Made by a program: the position numbers and the translations under genes. A model generated the notes under the pieces. That model made no database searches and had not been told where the DNA came from. It saw only the letters and a program-made list of their open reading frames with translations. A stretch of DNA of 42,308 nt from Betaproteobacteria bacterium (lineage in GTDB: Bacteria > Pseudomonadota > Gammaproteobacteria > Burkholderiales > SG8-41): contig JAHFRL010000029.1 of NCBI GenBank assembly GCA_023266235.1, forward strand, positions 525 through 42,832, written 5' to 3'. Of the stretch, positions 36,246-42,308 are shown piece by piece (the first letter of the stretch is position 1; each line of letters begins with the position of its first letter).

Positions 36246-37226
36246 TCATTCCAGCCGCACGCCGGCGTCCTTGATGACCTTCGCCCACTTCGGGATTTCG
36301 CGCTGGATGTGATCGGCGAATTCCTTCGGCGTACCGCCGATGATCTCGGCGCCCAGCGCGCCGAGCCGTTCGCGCACGTCCGGCAGCTGCAGGATGCGGT
36401 TGATTTCGGTATTGAGCTTGTTGACGATGGCAGGCGGCGTGCCCCCCGTCGTCAACACGCCATGCCAGGTCATCGCCTCGAAACCCGGCAGGCCGGCTTC
36501 GGATATCGTCGGCAGCTCGGGCATCAAGCGCGACCGCTTGCCGGTGGTCACCGCCAGCGCGCGTAACTTCTCCGTCTTGATATGGGGCTGCACTGAAAGT
36601 GACGTGGCGAACATGAGCTGGCATTGGCCGGCGATCAGGTCGACCAGCGCCGGCCCGGCGCTCTTGTAGGGTATGTGCACGATGTTGACTCCCGCCATGC
36701 TCTTGAACAGCTCGGCCGCGAGGTGCGCCGCCGCGCCCATGCCCGAGCCCGCGTAGTTCAATTCACCCGGCCGCGATTTAGCCAGCGTGATGAGCTGCTT
36801 GACCGACGTGACCGGCAGCGACGGATGCACGACGAGGATGTTCGGCTGCGTGGCCACCAGCACGATCGGCGCAAAATCCTTGAGCGGATCGAAGCCCAGT
36901 TGCTTGTAGAGGCTCACGTTCGCGCCGAAGGTCGCGTTGTTGCCGGTCACGAGCGTATAGCCGTCGGGCGGCGATTTGGCGGCCGCTTCGGTGCCGATAT
37001 TGCCGCCCGCGCCCGCGCGATTTTCGACGACGACAGGCTGGCCCATGCTCTCCGCGAGCTTCTGCCCGATGAGACGCGCAAGGATATCGGTCGGCCCGCC
37101 CGGCAGATTGGGAGCGATGAAACGGATCGGCTTCGCCGGGTAATCCTGCGCGCCTGCAAAACTTGCACAACCGGCGAGCGCGAGCGCCCACACGATGCTG
37201 CAGTCGAGAAATCGCGTGCCTTGCAT
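36246..37226 (-). CDS. Bug/TctC-family receptor 2
   Basis: The ATG at 37226 has AGGAGG six bases upstream and gives 326 residues; the frame stays open 19 codons further without support. The signal peptide ends near FAGAQDYPAKPI; an LAGC sequence inside it could act as a lipobox, making a lipoprotein possible. Bug signatures are IRFIAPNLPGGPTDILAR, AGAGGNIGTEAAAKSPPDGYTLV, VHIPYKSAGPAL and the closing IPKWAKVIKDAGVRLE. The ligand is unknown; no TctAB genes lie beside it. Confidence 0.92.
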   Translation of the reverse strand: MQGTRFLDCSIVWALALAGCASFAGAQDYPAKPIRFIAPNLPGGPTDILARLIGQKLAESMGQPVVVENRAGAGGNIGTEAAAKSPPDGYTLVTGNNATFGANVSLYKQLGFDPLKDFAPIVLVATQPNILVVHPSLPVTSVKQLITLAKSRPGELNYAGSGMGAAAHLAAELFKSMAGVNIVHIPYKSAGPALVDLIAGQCQLMFATSLSVQPHIKTEKLRALAVTTGKRSRLMPELPTISEAGLPGFEAMTWHGVLTTGGTPPAIVNKLNTEINRILQLPDVRERLGALGAEIIGGTPKEFADHIQREIPKWAKVIKDAGVRLE

Positions 37227-37421
37227 CGCCTTCCTCCTGAAAATCCAAAATCCCTGCTCTCGAGGCACGTGGCAGTCTAGCAACGCTACCCGCCAATGAC
37301 AATTGCCGCGGCAGGACCACGCGGTATCAATCGAACATTGCCACTCGACCGGCCCTGTGCTAGAAGGCTATGTGGAGGTTGGAAGTCCCGGCGTGTCAAC
37401 CAATCGCAAGAAGGGGCGCTT

Positions 37422-37868
37422 ATGATGCGGAATCGACTGGGAATGGTAATGGCCGTGGCAGTCACTTTGGGAGCAGCTCCCGCGTTCTCCGCGGAGCAAG
37501 CGCTCAATTACGCTTTTTTCAAAACCCGCGTCGAGCCCATCTTTCTCAAGAAGCGGTCCGACCACGTCCGCTGCTACGTATGCCACTCGGACAGCAACAA
37601 TGCTTTCAAGCTGCAGAAGCTCGCGGCGGGAAGTAAGTCCTGGAACGAGGAGCAATCGCGGCGCAATTTCGAAATCGCTTCGCAACTAGTGATGCCCGGT
37701 GACCCGGCGAACAGCATACTGCTGCTGCGGCCGCTCGCGCCCGAAGCCGGCGGTTTTCCCTATCACTCGGGCGGCAGGCAGTTTGCGAACAAGAACGACC
37801 CGGACTGGAAAATTCTCGCGCAGTGGGTCAGAGGGCCGAAACAAGCGGCCACCCCGCCGAAGAAGTAG
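37422..37868 (+). CDS. Periplasmic c-type cytochrome-like protein (one CxxCH)
   Basis: The 148-residue protein has a signal peptide (residues 1-24, ending AAPAFSAEQ). A single heme motif RCYVCHSDSNNAF occurs near residue 52, preceded by RVEPIFLKKRSDHV, an arrangement typical of the cytochrome domains found with PSD1/planctomycete-type proteins. A distal methionine ligand could be in QLVMPGDP near residue 90. It is probably an electron-carrying or heme-sensing periplasmic protein. AAGGGG precedes the ATG. It converges with the YVTN gene. Confidence 0.8.
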   Translation: MMRNRLGMVMAVAVTLGAAPAFSAEQALNYAFFKTRVEPIFLKKRSDHVRCYVCHSDSNNAFKLQKLAAGSKSWNEEQSRRNFEIASQLVMPGDPANSILLLRPLAPEAGGFPYHSGGRQFANKNDPDWKILAQWVRGPKQAATPPKK

Positions 37869-37883
37869 CCGCCGGTCTCAAGG

Positions 37884-37923
37884 CGGAAAGCCCGGGCCGC
37901 AGCAGAAACTGAATCCGGGCTTC
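37884..37923. other. Inverted repeat between convergent genes
   Basis: AAGCCCGG at 37887-37894 and CCGGGCTT at 37914-37921 are perfect complements with a 19-base loop, between the stops of two convergent genes. It could end transcription from both sides, but no T-run follows on either strand, so intrinsic termination is uncertain. Confidence 0.4.
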
Positions 37924-37939
37924 CCGGCGGACTTTCAGT

Positions 37940-39013
37940 TCAACGCATTACCAGCGTATTCATCCGCTTGGGAACTTGCCCGACCGGAATCGTCGCCGTC
38001 ACTTTCATCGTCTTCACGTCGATGGCGACCACCGAGTTGAACGCCGAGTTGCCGACGTAAATCGTCTTGCTGTCGGGCGTAAACGTGAGCCAATCCGGTA
38101 TCGCGCCGATCGCCTGGCGTCCCTCTAGCTTGAGTTGCGGCAGCTCCGCATGTCCGAACAGCTTGAGATCGGGCAGCGCATAAACAAAAACGGCATTCGC
38201 CACGTGGCTGTTGACCCACAAAGTCTTGCCGTCAGGTGCGACGCCGATACCGTGCGCGGGCGCCCCGGCGCCGACTCGTCCCTCGATGACTCCGAACCCG
38301 CCCGGCTGATCGGGGAATTTGATCCGGGTCGTCTCCTTGCGCGCCGCGAAATCCACCACCGCGAAGCCGCTCAAATTCGACAGCTGTAGGAAAATCCGGC
38401 TCGTCGAGCCGTCCGGCCCCGTCTCGAACGTCATCGGGCGCACGCCCTGATCGAACTTGACCTGCCATGCGACCTGTTCGGTGGCGAGATCGACGACGGC
38501 CATGAACTTGTGCCGCACCGAACCCGCGACCGCGTACTTGCCGTCGGGAGTCACGTAGACGTTGTGCATGCGGCCGTTCAGCGGGAGCGTCTTGGCAAGT
38601 TTCAGGGCGCCCGTGTCGATGAAATCCAGTCCGCCGTCGTTCTCCGCGATGCAGACGACGACGCGCCCGCCGTCCTTCGTCACCGCGATATTGTTCGGGC
38701 GGCCGCTGAGACGCACCTTCTTGATGATCTTGCCCGACTTCTGGTCGACCATATCGAGTGTGTGGTCGGACTCGTTGCTGAGGTATACCCGCTTGCCGTC
38801 GGGCGAGAAGCCGACTCCGTGCGCCGCTTCGATGCCCTTGATCACCTGCACAACCTTGTTGGTCGCGGGATCGATGACATGAACATTGTCCCCGGCGCTG
38901 TTTGTCACGTAGATCCGAGCCGTGGTCGCCGCCGCGGGCAATGCTGCAAGCGCAAACAGAATCCATAAAAGCTTCAGGCAAGCCAGACAGTCTTTTGCAC
39001 GAATCGAGTTCAC
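37940..39013 (-). CDS. YVTN-family beta-propeller repeat protein
   Basis: The start chosen is the GTG at 39013, with AGGAGG about nine bases upstream; the longer frame lacks support. The 357-residue product has a signal sequence (LLWILFALAALPAAATT) and then YVTN-type beta-propeller blades: ARIYVTNSAGDNVHVIDPAT, KRVYLSNESDHTLDMVD, and near the C-terminus SKTIYVGNSAFNSVVAIDVKT. Such proteins occur beside periplasmic dehydrogenases and c-type cytochromes. It lies downstream of a ModA-like gene and opposite a cytochrome gene. Confidence 0.86.
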   Translation of the reverse strand: MNSIRAKDCLACLKLLWILFALAALPAAATTARIYVTNSAGDNVHVIDPATNKVVQVIKGIEAAHGVGFSPDGKRVYLSNESDHTLDMVDQKSGKIIKKVRLSGRPNNIAVTKDGGRVVVCIAENDGGLDFIDTGALKLAKTLPLNGRMHNVYVTPDGKYAVAGSVRHKFMAVVDLATEQVAWQVKFDQGVRPMTFETGPDGSTSRIFLQLSNLSGFAVVDFAARKETTRIKFPDQPGGFGVIEGRVGAGAPAHGIGVAPDGKTLWVNSHVANAVFVYALPDLKLFGHAELPQLKLEGRQAIGAIPDWLTFTPDSKTIYVGNSAFNSVVAIDVKTMKVTATIPVGQVPKRMNTLVMR

Positions 39014-39044
39014 GGCGGGACTCCTCCTGGTGGGTTGCGCAAGT

Positions 39045-39176
39045 CTAGGCGCGCGTGTGCACAAAGGCAAGGCGCGAGCCGCGCGAGATTTTTCGACCCT
39101 GCGCGGCGCCGGGACTAGCCGCCGCCACGGTACTGACCAACAGAACGGCGGCCAATCCACGTATCAACGCAGCCAT
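39045..39176 (-). pseudogene. Signal-peptide-only reading frame, truncated exported protein
   Basis: A 43-codon frame starts MAALIRGLAAVLLVSTVAAAS, a convincing signal peptide with cleavage near AAASPGAAQG, but only about 17 residues follow (RKISRGSRLAFVHTRA) before a TAG. It lies 12 bases after the stop of the ModA-like gene and 31 bases before the YVTN start, in the same direction. A TAGGGA element lies upstream of the ATG. It looks like the 5' end of a periplasmic protein gene whose body has been lost, but a genuine small exported peptide is possible. Confidence 0.5.
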
Positions 39177-39187
39177 GTATGGCGTCC

Positions 39188-39934
39188 CTACTCAACGCCT
39201 TTGGCGGCGAAAATCGCTTTCGCTGCAGGCGTAGCGAGCTGGCGCAGCACCGCTTTCGCCGCTTCGTCAGACGGGGCACCCGTCATCACCGCCGCGTCGT
39301 AACTCGTGTAGTTCTGCACTTCCGCGGGCAGCGGACCGACAAACCTGAGCCCTTTCGATTCATGCGGCTTGATCTCGGTGATCGGGCCAAAGCCGATCTC
39401 GTTGCCCTTGCCCTTGATCACGTGCTCCATCACCGCTCCAGCGTCGGGATAGCGCGTGGTCTTCGGTTTGATCTGCTCGAGCACCCCCATCTTCGCAAAA
39501 AGCTTGTCGAGATAAATTCCGGAGGAAGCCGTGTTATAGACGACCGAATCGGCGCCGAGCAGCGCCTGCTTCAACGCATCGACTGTAGCGACGTTGGGCG
39601 CCGCTACGCCGCTGCGCACGACGACGCCCGCACCGACGCGCCCGACCGGCACGCGGGTTGCGGCCACGGCCTTGCCGTCTTTCACCGCCTGCTCGATCGG
39701 CGCCGGGGGCAAGATCAGTATGTCGTAGACCTCGCCCGCGGCGAGGCGCTTGGTAATTTGCGGCGTGGTGTTGAAGATGATCTTCAGCTCGTGCCCGAGG
39801 TCGCGCTTCACCTGTTCCGCAAATGCATGCAAACCCGGCTCGACTGCACCTGCGCTCAGCACCTTGATGTCCGCCGCCATCGCGCCGCCTGCCGCGCATA
39901 AACCCGCGACACCTGCAATCAGGATGTATTTCAT
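39188..39934 (-). CDS. ModA-like periplasmic substrate-binding protein
   Basis: The 248-residue protein has a signal peptide (cleavage near GGAMAADIKVL) and the type II binding-protein layout of molybdate-binding ModA relatives: IKVLSAGAVEPGLHAFAEQ, FNTTPQITKRLAAGEVYDILILP near residue 54, and a C-terminal YTSYDAAVMTGAPSDEAAKAVLRQLATP. No ModBC transporter genes are nearby, so the ligand may not be molybdate. It heads a minus-strand group with a truncated frame and the YVTN protein. Confidence 0.85.
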   Translation of the reverse strand: MKYILIAGVAGLCAAGGAMAADIKVLSAGAVEPGLHAFAEQVKRDLGHELKIIFNTTPQITKRLAAGEVYDILILPPAPIEQAVKDGKAVAATRVPVGRVGAGVVVRSGVAAPNVATVDALKQALLGADSVVYNTASSGIYLDKLFAKMGVLEQIKPKTTRYPDAGAVMEHVIKGKGNEIGFGPITEIKPHESKGLRFVGPLPAEVQNYTSYDAAVMTGAPSDEAAKAVLRQLATPAAKAIFAAKGVE

Positions 39935-40023
39935 TGACGTCTCCCCCTGGTCCGCTGCTGTTTAGCGGTGAATGAAGAATAGCATACGACTTTGCTACTG
40001 CCGCCGGCGACGGATTTCCTGGA

Positions 40024-40932
40024 TCACCGCTGCCTGCGCGAGCGGCGCCCGCCCGCCATCGCAGCGAGCACTTCGCACACCGACGCGGTATCGTGCTGGC
40101 TCAATCCCTGCGCCATCGCCGCGGTGTAAATCGGCGCGCACGCGCTGAAAAGCGGCGTCGGGCAGCCGACCGCTTTCGCCATGTCGCCGATCACCTGCAT
40201 GTCCTTTTGCCAGACCTCGATCTTCATTGTCGCCGGCAGGTATTTGCGGTCGACCATGAACTTGCCGCGCAGCCTGAATACGCCGGTGCCGATCACCGGG
40301 CTTGCCGCAAACAAGTCCCACACCTGCTGCGGGTCCAGCCCCATTTTTCGCGCGAAGGTCAGCGATTCGCCATACGCGACGTTATAGATCGCGACGAGGT
40401 GATTGGCGATGAACTTCATCCGGGTGCCGTTGCCGAACGCGCCGACATACGGGGCATTGCGCGTGAACACGGCGAAGATCGGCTGCACGCGCTTGCACGC
40501 GGCGGCGCTGCCGCTTGCGAAGATCGTCCATGCGCCCTGCTTCATGCGCACCGCAGTGCCGCTGATCGGGCAGTCGAGCAGCATGATGCCGGCGCGCCGC
40601 AAGCGCTGCATGGCCCGCACTTTGTCCGCAATCGGCAAGGTGCTGGTCTCGATCACGATCAGGCGCGGACGGCTCCCGGACCGTTTTGCGGCCGCGATTT
40701 TCCCGCCGGCATCATCGAGCGCCGCGACCGTGGCGAGCGACGTGATCAGAATGTCGGCGCCGGCAGCCACCGCGCTACTCGATGCCAGCGGCTGCCCGCC
40801 GGCTCTTTTCAGGCGCGCGCGCGCGGCTTGCAGCACGTCGTAGCCGACAACCCGATACCCGTCGGCAAGCAGGGCGGCGGCCATCGCGCCGCCCATGATG
40901 CCGAGACCGATAACTCCGATGGCGGGTTTCAT
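40024..40932 (-). CDS. 3-hydroxyisobutyrate dehydrogenase-family oxidoreductase
   Basis: The 302-residue protein has the beta-hydroxyacid dehydrogenase signatures: IGVIGLGIMGGAMAAALL at residues 5-22 (NAD(P) binding), DCPISGTAVRMKQG near residue 120 (substrate binding) and GTRMKFIANHLVA near residue 168 with the catalytic Lys and Asn. It reduces or oxidises a small 3-hydroxy acid or tartronate semialdehyde; the exact substrate is open. The C-terminal tail is basic (GGRRSRRQR). It is divergent from a Bug receptor gene and probably shares a regulator with it. Confidence 0.9.
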   Translation of the reverse strand: MKPAIGVIGLGIMGGAMAAALLADGYRVVGYDVLQAARARLKRAGGQPLASSSAVAAGADILITSLATVAALDDAGGKIAAAKRSGSRPRLIVIETSTLPIADKVRAMQRLRRAGIMLLDCPISGTAVRMKQGAWTIFASGSAAACKRVQPIFAVFTRNAPYVGAFGNGTRMKFIANHLVAIYNVAYGESLTFARKMGLDPQQVWDLFAASPVIGTGVFRLRGKFMVDRKYLPATMKIEVWQKDMQVIGDMAKAVGCPTPLFSACAPIYTAAMAQGLSQHDTASVCEVLAAMAGGRRSRRQR

Positions 40933-40991
40933 TTGAATTTATCTCCTGGCTGCGGGGTTGCCGCAATTGTAGCGCCATGTGCGCCGCATCG

Positions 40992-41007
40992 GCCGGTCAC
41001 GACCGGC
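40992..41007. promoter_or_regulatory. Palindrome in a divergent promoter region
   Basis: GCCGGTC and GACCGGC (7-bp arms, 2-base spacer) form a perfect 16-bp palindrome in the 210-bp region between the divergent dehydrogenase and Bug genes. Its length and placement fit an operator for a dimeric regulator such as a GntR or LysR-type protein. No regulator gene is in the window. I see no convincing -35/-10 pair nearby. Confidence 0.35.
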
Positions 41008-41142
41008 TGCCTGCTGCGTGATCCGGACCTGCAACGATGGGGCTACCGCCATGCTGAAAAAGAGCCATGATTTGGCGTAGCGGGAAAGCCCGACATTGTG
41101 GATAATTCGACGACACTCGTCATTTTTGAGGAGGATCATAAA

Positions 41143-42126
41143 ATGTTTACGCGGCGCAAACCCTATCGATTGCTGTCGGTGCTGATTGGAATGACACTGT
41201 GTCCGGCCGCATCTTACGGCCAGGCGTCGGCCCTGCCGAACAAACCCGTGCGTATTGTCGTCCCCAATGCAGCCGCCGGACCCAACGACTTTGTAGGCCG
41301 CATGCTCGCGCCCAAATTGAGCGAAACGCTGGGCCAAAACGTGATCGTGGACAATCGTCCGAGCGCCAACGGCGTGATCGGCGCGGAACTGGTTGCGCAC
41401 GCGACGGCGGACGGCACGGTTCTCGCCGTGGGTAATTCCGGCACCCACGCTGTCAACGCCACGCTCTACAAGAAGCCGACCTACGACCCCGTACGCGATT
41501 TCGCGGCAATCAGCGAAATCATATTCAGCAGCCTGGTACTGGTCGCCAACCCCAAGGTCCAGGCCAATAACGTCACGGAACTTATCGCCGAAGCCAAGCG
41601 CGCGCCGGGAAAGCTCAATATTGGTGTTGCCGGCGCGACGGGCGAGATCGCCGGTAATTTGATCAAGCTGCAGGCGCATATCGAGCTGAACAACATTCCG
41701 TACAAGGGCGGCGCACCCGCGGTGATCGCCGTGATCTCGAATGAATCGCAGTTGCTGCTGACCCTCTATTCAAGCCTCAAAGGACCGATCGACTCCGGCA
41801 AGCTCAAACCCATCGGCGTGACCGGCTCGCGGCGCGATCCGCAACTGCCCAACGTGCCGACATTGGCCGAGAGCGGGCTCGACGGCTACCAGGTCGAATT
41901 TTGGGTCGGAATCTTCGCGCCCGCGAAAACGCCCGCCGCGACGGTGCAGGCGCTGGGCCGGGAGATCGTGCGCATCGTCAATATTCCCGAAGTGAAGGAG
42001 CGCTTCGTCACGGCAGGCTATGAAGTCGTCGCGAGCACGCCGGAGCAGTTCACCGAGCGCGTCCGGCGCGATACCGAGAAGTATCGCAAGATCATTCTCG
42101 AGTCCGGGATGCAGCAGCTGGATTGA
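41143..42126 (+). CDS. Bug/TctC-family receptor 3
   Basis: The ATG at 41143 has GAGGAGG eight bases upstream and gives 327 residues. The signal peptide ends near PAASYGQASALPNKPV. Bug features are VRIVVPNAAAGPNDFVGR, VDNRPSANGVIGAELVAHATADG, NNIPYKGGAPAV and the final DTEKYRKIILESGMQQLD. The usual PGG before the ligand loop is replaced by AAGPND, suggesting a different ligand from the other two copies. It is divergent from the 3-hydroxyisobutyrate dehydrogenase-like gene. Confidence 0.91.
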   Translation: MFTRRKPYRLLSVLIGMTLCPAASYGQASALPNKPVRIVVPNAAAGPNDFVGRMLAPKLSETLGQNVIVDNRPSANGVIGAELVAHATADGTVLAVGNSGTHAVNATLYKKPTYDPVRDFAAISEIIFSSLVLVANPKVQANNVTELIAEAKRAPGKLNIGVAGATGEIAGNLIKLQAHIELNNIPYKGGAPAVIAVISNESQLLLTLYSSLKGPIDSGKLKPIGVTGSRRDPQLPNVPTLAESGLDGYQVEFWVGIFAPAKTPAATVQALGREIVRIVNIPEVKERFVTAGYEVVASTPEQFTERVRRDTEKYRKIILESGMQQLD

Positions 42127-42160
42127 TTGCGCGGTCGTTCCGGTAATTCCGGCGTTCCCG

Positions 42161-42308
42161 TCATGCCCCGTCGAGCACCACCGCGCTGTCCGACTCGATC
42201 GACTTGATCACCGCCTCGAACGCGGCGACCGTATCGACCATCTGCTCCATCGGAATCGGGTACGGCGCGCGGCCGGCAACGGCGTCGGCAAACGCATCGA
42301 ACTCGGCG
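42161..42308 (-). CDS. Gfo/Idh/MocA-family oxidoreductase, C-terminal fragment
   Basis: The last 48 codons read AEFDAFADAVAGRAPYPIP then MEQMVDTVAAFEAVIKSIES and end VVLDGA. This matches the C-terminus of Gfo/Idh/MocA NAD(P)-dependent sugar or inositol dehydrogenase-like proteins, where a family-typical F..A....P.P...M.......A...S..S pattern occurs. The rest lies beyond the right edge. It converges with the Bug gene, 34 bases away. Confidence 0.75.
   Translation of the reverse strand, partial: AEFDAFADAVAGRAPYPIPMEQMVDTVAAFEAVIKSIESDSAVVLDGA

Noticed and set aside
41072..41106. Possible promoter (TTGGCG and GATAAT) before Bug receptor 3
   Set aside because: The spacing is 23 bases, too long for a sigma70 promoter.

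Overview
The window reads as a chromosomal segment of a high-GC betaproteobacterium, most likely Burkholderiales-like. The lineage call rests on the beta-type gene order of the str, rpoBC and tuf block, on ribosomal proteins of betaproteobacterial type, and on three Bug/TctC-family periplasmic solute receptors, a family greatly expanded in that group. I could not run a search, so lineage and all family calls come from motif recognition.

Positions 1-20790 (all minus strand) form one translation and transcription supercluster. In transcript order it holds tRNA-Tyr, tRNA-Gly, tRNA-Thr, tuf, tRNA-Trp, secE, nusG, rplK, rplA, rplJ, rplL, rpoB, rpoC, an intrinsic terminator, rpsL, rpsG, fusA, a second tuf, rpsJ, rplC, rplD, rplW and the first codons of rplB. 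A good sigma70 promoter with a palindrome around its -35 box precedes tRNA-Tyr. An attenuator-like hairpin lies between rplL and rpoB. The two tuf genes look identical base for base up to their stop codons.

Positions 20800-28200 carry a plus-strand acyl-CoA metabolism group (ADP-forming acyl-CoA synthetase, crotonase-family protein, ThDP enzyme), then minus-strand genes for a PD-(D/E)XK nuclease-like protein, a Tat-exported Rossmann protein and a nucleoside deaminase. Positions 28200-32600 hold a broken IS3-type orfA, a small orphan frame, an MDR-type oxidoreductase, an HPt protein plus a response regulator with an EAL domain, and a Bug receptor. Positions 32700-42308 hold an LVIVD-repeat protein, a FeoB-like transporter gene set between 42-bp direct repeats, a second Bug receptor, a small CxxCH cytochrome-like protein, a YVTN beta-propeller, a signal-peptide-only fragment, a ModA-like binding protein, a 3-hydroxyisobutyrate dehydrogenase-like enzyme, a third Bug receptor and the end of a Gfo/Idh oxidoreductase.

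The most unusual feature is a dispersed set of degenerate 7-bp tandem arrays in at least fourteen gaps between genes. Most are paired as a G-rich arm followed by a complementary C-rich arm, so each site could fold into a long imperfect hairpin. Unit sequence differs between sites but the two arms of a site match each other. Several arrays touch genes: one supplies the tuf2 stop codon, one encodes the C-terminus of the nuclease-like protein, and one covers the 5' end of the HPt gene. The second notable structure is the single-gene FeoB cassette, whose flanking repeats duplicate the last codons of the neighbouring LVIVD gene.
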